The notes: generated by a model from the sequence alone, not told the origin. Shown: positions 13,855 to 21,482, counted from the stretch's first letter. The stretch is DNA of 26,053 bases from JBFXAN01 sp050184225 (GCA_050184225.1 JBFXAN010000084.1:1-26053); one strand, 5' to 3'. Translations and numbers: made by a program.

Positions 13855-14812
13855 GGTCTTCTTCCTCTCGTCGCCTGCCGCCGCGCGACCGCGGCTGCCA
13901 TTGATTGTAGAAGGCGTCGGTATAGGTCTGCCGCTGGCGCTGCTCGGTCACATGCGTGTAGATCTGCGTCGTGCTGGCGCTGCTGTGGCCGAGCAACTCC
14001 TGCACGATCCGGACATCGGCGCCGCCATCGAGCAGATGCGTGGCGAAGCTATGTCGCAGCAGGTGCGGATAGGCGCGCTCGTCAATGCCGGCGGCGACGG
14101 CATACTTCCGCACGAGCAGCTCGATCGCCCGCGGCGACAGCCGGCCGCCGTCTCGATTGAGGAAGAGCGCCTTCGCACCTGACTTGCGGGCGAGTCGCGC
14201 ACGTACCGACTTCAGATAGATGCGAAGCGCGCGCTCGGCCGGCTCACCGAAGAGGACGATCCGCTGCTTGTTGCCCTTGCCGGTGACCCGCAGCGAGCGC
14301 TCGTGTAGGTCGAGATCATCGAGCGCGAGGCCGGTCAGCTCGCGCACGCGGACGCCGGCCGCGTAGAGCAGTTCCAGGATCGCCCGGTCGCGGATGCTGG
14401 TGTCGCTCCCCTGGCTCGGCGCAGCAAGGAGCGACTCGATCGCATCCTCGCCGAGAATCCGCGGCAGCGTCTTCGGCTTCTTCGGTGGCCGAAGTTCGTG
14501 CAGCGGGTCATGATCGAGCACACCCTCCTGCGCGAGATGGCGGTAAAACGTGTGGATCGTGCTCACGCGGCGTGCGACGCTGGCGCGGGCAATGCCGTCC
14601 GCGTCGAGCGCGGCGAGGTACTGCCGAAAGGACTGCCGCGTCACCGTGAGCGGGTCCGTCCCGTGCACCTGCTCCCACCAGTGCACGAAGTGGAATAAGT
14701 CTGCCCGATAGTTGCGCAACGTGTATGCCGACAAATTGCGCTCAACCCGGAGCCGGGTGAGATACGCATCGAGCAGCGCGTGAACACGGGTTGTATCGAT
14801 GGATGATGTCAC
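13835..14812 (-). CDS. Tyrosine recombinase, XerC/XerD type
   Basis: A 325-residue site-specific recombinase. The SAM-like N-terminal DNA-binding domain covers about residues 10-95 and the catalytic domain about 115-300. All catalytic residues are visible: Arg155 (AGVRVREL), Lys179 (GKGNKQR), His250-xx-Arg253 (HLLRHSFATH), His276 (LGHSSASTTQIY) and nucleophile Tyr285. Length and motifs fit chromosomal Xer proteins that resolve dimers at dif. Nothing around it suggests an integrated element, so it is probably housekeeping, although XerC, XerD and a single XerA-like role cannot be separated. The charged tail (305-325) overlaps the next gene. GTG 14812 is the apparent start, with a weak ribosome site. 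Confidence 0.92.
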   Translation of the reverse strand: MTSSIDTTRVHALLDAYLTRLRVERNLSAYTLRNYRADLFHFVHWWEQVHGTDPLTVTRQSFRQYLAALDADGIARASVARRVSTIHTFYRHLAQEGVLDHDPLHELRPPKKPKTLPRILGEDAIESLLAAPSQGSDTSIRDRAILELLYAAGVRVRELTGLALDDLDLHERSLRVTGKGNKQRIVLFGEPAERALRIYLKSVRARLARKSGAKALFLNRDGGRLSPRAIELLVRKYAVAAGIDERAYPHLLRHSFATHLLDGGADVRIVQELLGHSSASTTQIYTHVTEQRQRQTYTDAFYNQWQPRSRGGRRREEEDRDRRRE

Positions 14813-14871
14813 GTTCCAAGTATGGAAGATGAACGGCGGGCCAGACGAGTGGGCTATGTCACACGAGGCGA

Positions 14872-14927
14872 ACCCCTCCCCCGGCCCCTCTCCGCGCGTC
14901 AGCGGGGGGAGGGGCCGGGGGAGGGGT
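14872..14927. repeat. Hairpin repeat overlapping the end of an aminotransferase-fold gene
   Basis: A perfect 19-bp inverted repeat (14872-14890 with 14909-14927) encloses an 18-nt loop. The loop holds the stop codon of the minus-strand gene (14899-14901), and the right arm encodes its last residues. The loop sequence matches the core of the repeats at 4722-4761 and 9159-9307. Confidence 0.8.
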
Positions 14928-16110
14928 ACTCGAAACTCAACCCCGCAACTGCATCGACGAACGCATCAAGTTCAGCCTCGGTGTTGTAGTAATGTACCGA
15001 TGCTCGAACGGTCTGGGTAAGGCCGCGGCGAGGGAAGTCGAGCCGGGCGGAGTTGATGCTCGATGTGCTGACGTTGATCCGGGGGTTGTGGGCGGCGAGG
15101 CAGTCGCGGATGTCCGGCGGGTCGTGGCCGTCGAGCGTGAAGCTGACAATGGCGCACTGCTCCGCGCCGCGATCGTGGAGCGTGAGCCCGGGAATGGTTG
15201 AGAGGCGCTCGCGCAGTTTGGCGGCTATCGGACGAACCCGCTGCCAGATCTGGTCGATGCCGATCGCGAGCGCGTAGTCGGTGGCGGCGCCGAGGCCCAG
15301 GTTGCCGGCGAAGTATTGCTCCCAGATCTCGAAGCGGCGAGCCGTTGGCACGATCTCGTAGCTGTCCGGTCCGGTCCAGGTTGCGCTGTGAACATCGACT
15401 ACCGCCGGCAGCATCTCGGGCAGGCGATCCTGACGAACATAGAGAAAGCCGGTGGCACGGGGTCCGCGCAGAAACTTGCGGCCGGTGGCGGCGAGCACGT
15501 CGCAACCGAGCGCCTGCACGTCGATCGGCAACTGGCCGGCGGTTTGGGTCGCGTCGAGGAGGAACCAGCAACCTGCCGCGCGGGCAAGCCTGCCGGCTGC
15601 CTCCGCCGGCTGAAGCAGCCCGGACTGTGTCGGCACATGCGTGAGCGACAAGGCCCGGACGCGCGGTTCACGGAGCATTTCTGCCAGCGCGTCGAGCGAC
15701 ACTTCGCCGGTCGTCGCTTCGGGGACGACGCGGATTTCAATCTCGACCTCCCGCCGGCGGCAGAGGTATGCGAGGTAGTTACTGGGATAATCGACGGAGG
15801 TCGTGAGGATCACGTCGCCGTCACGGAGGGGGAGCGCCTGGAACGCAAGGTCAAAGGCGCGGGTGGCGTTGTCGACGATCGCGATCTCGTCACGATGCGC
15901 ATTCAAGAGGGACGCGAGCGAGTCATAGACGGCTTCCAGCCGGGTGGCGGCTTCGATCCGCGCCTCGTAGCCGCCGATCTCGGCTTCACGTTGCAGATGG
16001 CCGGTGACCGCGTCCAGAACCGGCCGCGGCATCAGGCCGGCGCCGGCGTTGTTCAGGTGAATCACGTTGACGCAGCCCGGCGTCTCTGCCCGCAGGCGCT
16101 CGATGTCCAT
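14899..16110 (-). CDS. Class V aminotransferase-fold PLP enzyme, cysteine desulfurase/lyase-like
   Basis: A 403-residue fold type I PLP enzyme. LNNAGAGLMP (19-28) resembles the start of this class, DATQ (186-189) would position the pyridine ring, and Lys212 in ATGRKFLRGPRATGFLYV is the Schiff-base lysine. This subgroup includes cysteine and selenocysteine lyases, isopenicillin-N-epimerase-like proteins and the ergothioneine lyase EgtE; the reaction here cannot be settled. No sulfur-carrier or Fe-S genes adjoin it. It starts nine nucleotides after the stop of the PEP-domain gene and is likely co-transcribed with it. The final nine residues (YPSPGPSPR) come from a hairpin repeat, so the native C-terminus was probably replaced. 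Confidence 0.85.
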   Translation of the reverse strand: MDIERLRAETPGCVNVIHLNNAGAGLMPRPVLDAVTGHLQREAEIGGYEARIEAATRLEAVYDSLASLLNAHRDEIAIVDNATRAFDLAFQALPLRDGDVILTTSVDYPSNYLAYLCRRREVEIEIRVVPEATTGEVSLDALAEMLREPRVRALSLTHVPTQSGLLQPAEAAGRLARAAGCWFLLDATQTAGQLPIDVQALGCDVLAATGRKFLRGPRATGFLYVRQDRLPEMLPAVVDVHSATWTGPDSYEIVPTARRFEIWEQYFAGNLGLGAATDYALAIGIDQIWQRVRPIAAKLRERLSTIPGLTLHDRGAEQCAIVSFTLDGHDPPDIRDCLAAHNPRINVSTSSINSARLDFPRRGLTQTVRASVHYYNTEAELDAFVDAVAGLSFEYPSPGPSPR

Positions 16111-16119
16111 CGGGATCCC

Positions 16120-17958
16120 TCAACCGGCCGCGATCACAGGCTGTTCCTCCCAGGTGACGACACCCGACGCGCCATCGACGGTGACGACCTGGCCGGTGCG
16201 CAGGGTCGAGGTCGCCGACCGCGTGTTGACGACAGCGGGGATGCCGTACTCGCGGGCGACGATCGCGCCGTGGGAGAGCAGACCGCCGAGATCCATCACG
16301 ATCGCGCCGGCGACGGTGAACAGTGGTGTCCATCCTGGGTCGGTGAACGGCGCAACCAGTACCTCACCGGGTTCGATCTCCGCTCCCTCTTCGGGCGTGA
16401 GCGCCACGCGAACGCGGGCGGTGACGGTTCCGGCGGAGGCGGCGATGCCGGTCAATCGCCCGGCCGCGGGTGCGGTTGCGCCGTCCGGCTTCGGCTTCGG
16501 CGCCGGCTCCCGCACGGCTTCGTTCACCAGCCGCTCCTCCAGACCCTCCCGCTCGCTGCCGAGGATGACATCCGGCGGATCCCACGCAAGGAACCGCTGA
16601 TAGACTCTCCGCTGCGCGGCCGCTCTCGCATGCAGGCCGGCTTCGTCCCCACCCGCCGCGCGTTCGAGATCGGGCCGCATCAAGAAAAACACGTCCTCCG
16701 ACGCATCAATCAATCCGGCACGCTGCAGATCCTGCCCCAGCGCCAGCGCCGTGCGGCGCAGCTCGGCGGCAAAGAGCAGGAAGTGGTGTTTGGGATTCTC
16801 ACGCATCGGCAGATAGCGGCGTGCCTGACGCACGACCGACCGGAAGACGGCCCATCGCCAGGGAGCCACTTTATCGACCGGCTTCGCCAGCAGCCGGCGG
16901 CGTGCCCGCTCCTCGGCGGCGTGGCGGTGCGCGCGCTGGCGCCGGAGATGATGGGTAGGGTCCATCTCCAGCGGCGCGTTCAGATAGGCGCGCAGCGTCG
17001 AGATGATGAAGGTCGGATCTTCCGACCAGCGAGGCACCGAAAGCTCGAACTCGTCGGCGGCACGATGCCCATAGTCCCTGAAGAAGTGGTCCAGCGCCGC
17101 GGCAACCGCCGCCGCGTTCGGATCGGCATGCAGGCGCGCCGGCACGTCAGCCGGCGGCACGGATTCGATGATCTGCCGGGCCGCCGGATTGGCCGCCGCC
17201 ATCCGGGCCACGTTCCACAATCCGACCGATGCCTGCGCCGTGAGCAGATTGGCAAGACCGGTGACAAGATCGTTGGCAAGCGAGCGATCGTTGCACCAGC
17301 GGTCACACAACCAGGTGAGCGTGCCATAGGCGTTCAGCGCGGCGGCCGAACCATCGAGCAGTTGCATGTACAGGGCAAACGCGCTGTCGGCGACGCGGTC
17401 CAACCGAGCGACGAGAGCCGGCCGGTCGAGGCCGGTCAGGTTTTCGTCGCGCAGGCGCCGAGCCTCGGCGCGCATCGCCGGAGCGTCGCGTTCGAACTGC
17501 TCGACCACCTCTTGAACACGCCGCTGCTCGCGGAGCAATCCCGGCGCGGAACGGATCAGCTGCAAGGGACGCAGATTGCGCTCGGCAAGGTGCAGGAGTT
17601 CACCCTCACGCGGGCCACCGAGGCTGAGGCTGTAGAACGATGACGGCAGCCCGAATCGCTCGGTGGCGATGTGGTACGTCATCCCCGCGTTGTACCAGAG
17701 CCGGCCGCCGATCGTCGTGAAGAGCAGCGGCGGCAGACCATCCTGAAACAACTCCGGCGGCACCATCGCCAGCCGCTTCTCATCTTGGAGCAACCGGGCG
17801 CCGAGGACGCCGTAGTAGATCGACCAGGTCAGCGGTGTAACGACGTTGGGAAAGACCTCGCCCACGTTGGTACGGGTCCAGATGTCATAGGGGGTCGTTG
17901 GATACGGCAGTCGCCAGGCGGCGAGCACTTCAGCATCGACGGCGGGGCTGGTGGTCAT
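16120..17958 (-). CDS. PEP-utilizing mobile-domain protein without ATP-grasp domain
   Basis: A 612-residue protein. The last 100 residues form the swivelling phosphohistidine domain of PEP synthase, PPDK and rifampin phosphotransferase: LTGIAASAGTV, then GGLLSHGAIVAREYG with the phosphorylatable His near 563. The preceding 480 or so helical residues (starting near TTPYDIWTRTNVGEVFPNVV) resemble the substrate-binding middle domain of rifampin phosphotransferase-like proteins. The N-terminal ATP-grasp domain that normally charges the histidine is absent, and none is encoded nearby. It may work with a separate kinase subunit or bind without catalysis. ATG 17958 has GGAG six nucleotides upstream; a TTG at 17970 is less likely. 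It lies 32 nt after mnmG. Confidence 0.78.
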   Translation of the reverse strand: MTTSPAVDAEVLAAWRLPYPTTPYDIWTRTNVGEVFPNVVTPLTWSIYYGVLGARLLQDEKRLAMVPPELFQDGLPPLLFTTIGGRLWYNAGMTYHIATERFGLPSSFYSLSLGGPREGELLHLAERNLRPLQLIRSAPGLLREQRRVQEVVEQFERDAPAMRAEARRLRDENLTGLDRPALVARLDRVADSAFALYMQLLDGSAAALNAYGTLTWLCDRWCNDRSLANDLVTGLANLLTAQASVGLWNVARMAAANPAARQIIESVPPADVPARLHADPNAAAVAAALDHFFRDYGHRAADEFELSVPRWSEDPTFIISTLRAYLNAPLEMDPTHHLRRQRAHRHAAEERARRRLLAKPVDKVAPWRWAVFRSVVRQARRYLPMRENPKHHFLLFAAELRRTALALGQDLQRAGLIDASEDVFFLMRPDLERAAGGDEAGLHARAAAQRRVYQRFLAWDPPDVILGSEREGLEERLVNEAVREPAPKPKPDGATAPAAGRLTGIAASAGTVTARVRVALTPEEGAEIEPGEVLVAPFTDPGWTPLFTVAGAIVMDLGGLLSHGAIVAREYGIPAVVNTRSATSTLRTGQVVTVDGASGVVTWEEQPVIAAG

Positions 17959-17990
17959 GAACGGCTCCAAACATCGGTAACCGGCGACGA

Positions 17991-19961
17991 TCAGGCGCTC
18001 CGCGCCCGCATCCGCTCCAGATGCACCAGCAGCACGCTGATGTCAGACGGTGTGACGCCGGCCAGCCGTGCCGCGCTGCCCACGGTAGCCGGGCGAAAGC
18101 GAGCGAGCGTGTGGCGGGCCTCGGTGCGCAGTCCTTGCATTGCGTCAAAGTCTACATCGCGCGGGATACTCCATGTCTCCAAGCGCCGCAACCGCTCGAC
18201 CTCGGCGGACTGCTTGCCGATGTAGCCGGCATACTTCGACTCGATCTCCACCTGCTCGCGCACACCAGCGTCAAGGTCCGGTTTGCCGGCACCGAGCGCG
18301 GTTAGAGCATCATAACCGACGGCGGGACGCTTGAGCAGATCGAGGGCGCTGACACTTCTGGTGATCTCACCGAGGCCGGCAGCCTCGATCCGTTCCCGCA
18401 TTGCGTCAATGAGCGGCAGATACGTTCGACCGAGCCGTGCCATCTCCCGCTGGATCGCGACACGCTTGCGCTCGACCGCTGCGGACTGCGCCGCATCGAC
18501 CAAACCGACCTCCTGACCAATCGCGGTCAGCCGCAGGTCGGCATTGTCCTGCCGGAGCAGCAGCCGGAACTCGGCACGCGAAGTGAAGAGCCGGTACGGC
18601 TCGGTCAGATCACGGGTGACGAGGTCGTCGATCATCACACCGATGTAGGCTTGTTCGCGGCCGAGGACCAGCGGCGGGCGCTGCTGTACCCGGCGGGCGG
18701 CGTTGATGCCGGCGATGATCCCCTGTCCCGCCGCCTCCTCGTAGCCCGAGGTGCCATTGATCTGCCCCGCGAAGAAGAGACCGGGGACGGTCTTCGCCTC
18801 GAGTGTGGCGCTGGTCTGGTTGGTGAGGACGTAGTCATACTCGACCGCGTACCCCGGCCGCAGCACCTCGCAGCGGGCAAGTGCCGGGATGGTACGCAGC
18901 ATCGCGTCCTGCACATCCTCCGGCAGGCTGGTGTTGGCGCCCTGGACATAGACCTCGTCGGTTTCCCAGCCCTCTGGTTCGAGAAAGAGCGAGTGCGATT
19001 CCTTGTCGGCAAACCGGACGATCTTGTCCTCGATCGAAGGGCAGTAGCGGGGGCCGACGCCCTCGATCGTTCCGTTGAACATCGGGGCGCGATCAAGGTT
19101 GTCGCGGATGATGCGATGCGTCTCCGGGCTGGTGGCGACGAGATAGCAGGGAAGCTGTGGCCGCCAACCGGCCGATGCCGACGGAAAGGCGGGGTTTGCC
19201 GGACGCAACACCGGATCACGCGGAGCGCCCGCAAAGCTGAAGTAGAGGGGCATCGCACTGCCCGGCTGCACCTGTGTCTGCGCATAGTCGATCGAGCGGG
19301 CGTGAATCCGCGGCGGCGTCCCTGTCTTCAGCCGGCCAAGCCGGAATCCAAGCGACCGCAGGCTTTCCGACAGCACCGGCGCCGCCCGCTCGCCGCGCCG
19401 GCCACCCTCCGTCACCGATTCCCCGCAGATCAACCGCCCCGCCAGCGACGTGCCGGTCGTCAGGACAACGCTCGTCGCCAGGATTTCCTGTCCACCTTCG
19501 CAGCGGACGCGAAGGCGGGGACGGGGACGGCCCTCACCCCCCGGCTCTACCGACAGCACCATTGTTTCGGCGAGGGTCAGGTTTGGCTGCTCCTCCAGCG
19601 TGCGCCGCATCAGGTCGCCGTAAAGTCGCTTATCGGCCTGGGCGCGGAGTGCTTGGACAGCCGGGCCTTTGCCCGTGTTGAGCATCCGGATCTGGATGAA
19701 CGTCCGATCGATGCAGCGGCCCATCTCGCCACCGAGAGCGTCGATCTCGCGGACAAGATGTCCTTTGGCAGGTCCGCCGATCGAGGGATTACACGGCATC
19801 AGGGCGATGTTGTCGAGCTTCATCGAGAGCAACAGGGTACGGCACCCCATTCGTGCCGCGGCCAGCGCCGCCTCGCAACCCGCGTGCCCACCGCCGACGA
19901 CGAGGACATCGACGACCGGAGGAAGTGGACGATTCGACACGTTCAATGCCGTGTTCATCAT
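17991..19961 (-). CDS. mnmG: tRNA uridine-34 carboxymethylaminomethyl synthesis enzyme MnmG (GidA)
   Basis: A 656-residue FAD protein of normal MnmG length. With MnmE it installs cmnm5 on the wobble uridine of several tRNAs. The dinucleotide-binding motif VVGGGHAGCEAALAAA lies at 21-36, followed by MPCNPSIGGPAKGHL and the signature GPRYCPSIEDKIVRF. The C-terminal GidA-associated helical domain contains ESKYAGYI and ends in DISVLLVHLERM. Two ATGs (19961 and 19958) are adjacent and no Shine-Dalgarno is present; a -10-like TACACT five nucleotides upstream suggests a leaderless message. mnmE and rsmG are not adjacent. The PEP-domain gene follows 32 nt downstream. Confidence 0.96.
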   Translation of the reverse strand: MMNTALNVSNRPLPPVVDVLVVGGGHAGCEAALAAARMGCRTLLLSMKLDNIALMPCNPSIGGPAKGHLVREIDALGGEMGRCIDRTFIQIRMLNTGKGPAVQALRAQADKRLYGDLMRRTLEEQPNLTLAETMVLSVEPGGEGRPRPRLRVRCEGGQEILATSVVLTTGTSLAGRLICGESVTEGGRRGERAAPVLSESLRSLGFRLGRLKTGTPPRIHARSIDYAQTQVQPGSAMPLYFSFAGAPRDPVLRPANPAFPSASAGWRPQLPCYLVATSPETHRIIRDNLDRAPMFNGTIEGVGPRYCPSIEDKIVRFADKESHSLFLEPEGWETDEVYVQGANTSLPEDVQDAMLRTIPALARCEVLRPGYAVEYDYVLTNQTSATLEAKTVPGLFFAGQINGTSGYEEAAGQGIIAGINAARRVQQRPPLVLGREQAYIGVMIDDLVTRDLTEPYRLFTSRAEFRLLLRQDNADLRLTAIGQEVGLVDAAQSAAVERKRVAIQREMARLGRTYLPLIDAMRERIEAAGLGEITRSVSALDLLKRPAVGYDALTALGAGKPDLDAGVREQVEIESKYAGYIGKQSAEVERLRRLETWSIPRDVDFDAMQGLRTEARHTLARFRPATVGSAARLAGVTPSDISVLLVHLERMRARSA

Positions 19962-19966
19962 CAGTC

Positions 19967-19972
19967 AGTGTA
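19967..19972 (-). promoter_or_regulatory. Possible -10 box giving a leaderless mnmG message
   Basis: TACACT on the minus strand ends five nucleotides before the first mnmG ATG, which places the expected transcription start at or within the start codon. The same hexamer is the -10 of the promoter at 20425-20453. No good -35 is seen 17 nt upstream. Confidence 0.35.
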
Positions 19973-20013
19973 TCCCGCTGCGGGGGAGTTGCGGCGCCAC
20001 AAGACGGCACGAA

Positions 20014-20039
20014 GGCCGCTCCGACGACGCCGAGCGGCC
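20014..20039 (-). terminator. Terminator-like hairpin after the desulforedoxin-like pair
   Basis: GGCCGCTC (20014-20021) pairs with GAGCGGCC (20032-20039) around a 10-nt loop, about 28 nt past the stop of the second small gene. On the minus strand TTCGTG follows, so the T-tract is short. It would separate the small genes from mnmG. Confidence 0.5.
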
Positions 20040-20066
20040 CTTGATCCTACGGGTGTCGCCGCTCTG

Positions 20067-20210
20067 TCAGTCGGCGGAGGGCAGCACCTTCGGCTGGAGC
20101 AGTGTCATTCCCTTGCCACAACACTCGACCGCGCCGTCACCGGCCTTGATGCACAAGACTTCTGTACCACATGACTCGCAATGGAACCGTTTGCCGAGTT
20201 GGTTTGGCAT
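20067..20210 (-). CDS. Desulforedoxin-like small iron protein, copy 2 (47 residues)
   Basis: MPNQLGKRFHCESCGTEVLC begins a 47-residue protein with Cys11-xx-Cys14 and the vicinal pair Cys30-Cys31 (ECCGKGM). This CxxC-x15-CC pattern is the Fe(Cys)4 site of desulforedoxin and of the N-terminal domain of class I superoxide reductase. It could carry electrons, bind metal or pair with its neighbour; no superoxide reductase domain follows. It has an extra Cys20 and a nine-residue C-terminal extension (QPKVLPSAD) not found in the upstream copy. AAGGA eight nucleotides upstream sets ATG 20210. It lies 37 nt after the first copy and is probably co-transcribed with it. Confidence 0.85.
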   Translation of the reverse strand: MPNQLGKRFHCESCGTEVLCIKAGDGAVECCGKGMTLLQPKVLPSAD

Positions 20211-20247
20211 CGCTCATTTCCTTCGTGACCGAGCAGCGGCCGGAGGC

Positions 20248-20364
20248 TCACTTCTGCTGCATGTCCTTGCCACAGCACTGGAGCGAACCTTCACCCGCCT
20301 TGGTGACGATCATTTCCGAGTTGCAAACTGAGCACTGGTAGCGCTTGCCAACCTGATTCGCCAT
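20248..20364 (-). CDS. Desulforedoxin-like small iron protein, copy 1 (38 residues)
   Basis: A 38-residue protein starting MANQVGKRYQCSVCNSEMIV and ending QCCGKDMQQK. Cys11, Cys14, Cys30 and Cys31 match the spacing of the desulforedoxin iron site, and the total length is almost that of Desulfovibrio desulforedoxin (36 residues), a homodimeric rubredoxin-like electron carrier. The iron redox role is inferred from the family; zinc binding is also possible. A clear promoter lies at 20425-20453 and a small hairpin (20388-20407) sits in the leader. The ribosome site is weak. The two copies share NQ(V/L)GKR(Y/F) and KAG(E/D)G, so they arose by tandem duplication. Confidence 0.87.
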   Translation of the reverse strand: MANQVGKRYQCSVCNSEMIVTKAGEGSLQCCGKDMQQK

Positions 20365-20387
20365 GGGATCGCCGTCCGTTCTCGCTG

Positions 20388-20407
20388 CTGCCCGCCATGA
20401 CGGGCAG
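20388..20407 (-). other. Leader hairpin of the desulforedoxin-like operon
   Basis: CTGCCCG (20388-20394) pairs with CGGGCAG (20401-20407) around a 6-nt loop, between the predicted transcription start near 20418 and the start codon at 20364. It may affect message stability or be incidental. Confidence 0.35.
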
Positions 20408-20424
20408 TTCAGATTCGCAACCGA

Positions 20425-20453
20425 AGTGTAGGAAGCATGCCGATGTGGGTCAA
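20425..20453 (-). promoter_or_regulatory. Sigma-A-type promoter for the desulforedoxin-like genes
   Basis: On the minus strand TTGACC (-35, at 20448-20453) and TACACT (-10, at 20425-20430) are separated by exactly 17 nt. The predicted start near 20418 leaves a leader of about 54 nt. The -35 lies directly against the tail of the upstream operon's terminator (20462-20501). Confidence 0.7.
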
Positions 20454-20461
20454 GAAATCAG

Positions 20462-20501
20462 ATGGCAGGTCCGGCGCAGATATCTGCGCCGGACCTGCCA
20501 T
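20462..20501 (-). terminator. 40-bp perfect palindrome, terminator of the cytochrome operon
   Basis: All 40 positions are self-complementary (centre between 20481 and 20482; arm starts ATGGCAGGTCCGGCGC). It starts six nucleotides past the cytochrome c-cupredoxin stop codon, and on the minus strand TGATTTCTT follows. In RNA it would fold into a stem of about 18 bp with a 4-nt loop, making a strong intrinsic terminator. Confidence 0.85.
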
Positions 20502-20507
20502 GGTGCT

Positions 20508-21482
20508 CTACGGATTCGGCGACGGTGATGCCGCTGGGGACGGTGCTGGGGAAGCCGTCCCACCTGCCGCGGGAGAAGTCGCGGGTGAGGCGGCGGCGCC
20601 GGCCTCTTCGACGATGAGCGTGCCCTTCATGTCCACCGGGTGAACGTCGCAGATGAAGGGATACGAGCCGGGTGTGGTGATCGTAAACGTCACCGAACCA
20701 CTCTGACCGGCCGCCAGGAACGTCGGCGGCGGACCGATGATGATCGGCTGACCATTGGCGCCCTGGACATCCTGCACGTGCCAGTTGTGTAGCGCGGCGC
20801 CGTCATTCTGGAGATTCACCGTCACCGGTGTATTCGCGGGAATGCCCATGCGCGTCACGTTGAACTTGTTGTCGGTCGCGATCAGATCCCACGTTGTCCT
20901 GACTTCGACCGGGCCGGTTTCCTCTTCTTCCTCTGGAGCACGCTGGCCACAGACAAAGCCGGTTGAGCCGGTCGCGACGGCGCCGGCGGTGATCTCCGAA
21001 ATCTCCGGCAACGGTATCGTTTCGTTCTCTTCGGCCGAGAGCTCGGCGACATGTTCCCAGGCATGTTCCGTCGGGTTGGTGATCAGGATCATCAACTGCC
21101 GGATCTGCTCGTCGTTGAGCGAGCCGCCTTGATCGAGCGCCCAGGGCGGCATCAGCGTACCGATCCGGCCGCATTGGAGCGTGTTGGTGATGATGTGCTG
21201 ATTCTCCTGGAGGGCGGCTGGGTCCGCGAAGTTCCGCAACTCGGGGTTACGGGCGCGCACTTCCGGGTCGAGTGCCGGACCGATGCGGCCCTCGCCGGCG
21301 TTACCGTGACAGGTACGGCAGTTCCGGGCGAACGTATGCGCCGCCCGCTCTTCGATCTCCAGTTGCGTGCGCTCGGCGGTCGCCTCCGCACGGAAGGGAT
21401 CCCAGATGGTATAGATCCCCATCAGCAGCAGTAACAGCAGCATGAGGGCGATCATCGCATTGATCTGTTTGCTGGTATTCAT
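20508..21482 (-). CDS. Membrane-anchored cytochrome c-cupredoxin fusion
   Basis: A 324-residue electron carrier. An uncleaved anchor (about 9-27) precedes a class I cytochrome c domain with CRTCH at 55-59 and Met111 (LMPPW) as probable sixth heme ligand. After an acidic linker (180-190) comes a plastocyanin-like cupredoxin domain with type 1 copper ligands His232, Cys278, His281 and Met285 (LHNWH and CDVHPVDM). An Ala/Ser/Pro tail (297-324) ends the protein. It would take electrons from the Rieske protein encoded just upstream and pass them to a terminal oxidase or soluble carrier outside the membrane. Its ATG directly follows the Rieske stop (TAGATG), so translation is coupled. A 40-bp terminator follows. 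Confidence 0.93.
   Translation of the reverse strand: MNTSKQINAMIALMLLLLLLMGIYTIWDPFRAEATAERTQLEIEERAAHTFARNCRTCHGNAGEGRIGPALDPEVRARNPELRNFADPAALQENQHIITNTLQCGRIGTLMPPWALDQGGSLNDEQIRQLMILITNPTEHAWEHVAELSAEENETIPLPEISEITAGAVATGSTGFVCGQRAPEEEEETGPVEVRTTWDLIATDNKFNVTRMGIPANTPVTVNLQNDGAALHNWHVQDVQGANGQPIIIGPPPTFLAAGQSGSVTFTITTPGSYPFICDVHPVDMKGTLIVEEAGAAASPATSPAAGGTASPAPSPAASPSPNP

Noticed and set aside
13835..14812. Tyrosine recombinase as sign of an integrated element or integron
   Set aside because: It overlaps housekeeping-like genes; no att site, tRNA target, phage gene or cassette is seen nearby.
15316..17643. A 775-codon plus-strand frame
   Set aside because: It spans the antisense of two recognised genes and is rich in Arg/Gly/His with no motif.
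18651..20174. A 507-codon plus-strand frame
   Set aside because: It is antisense to mnmG and to a desulforedoxin-like gene.
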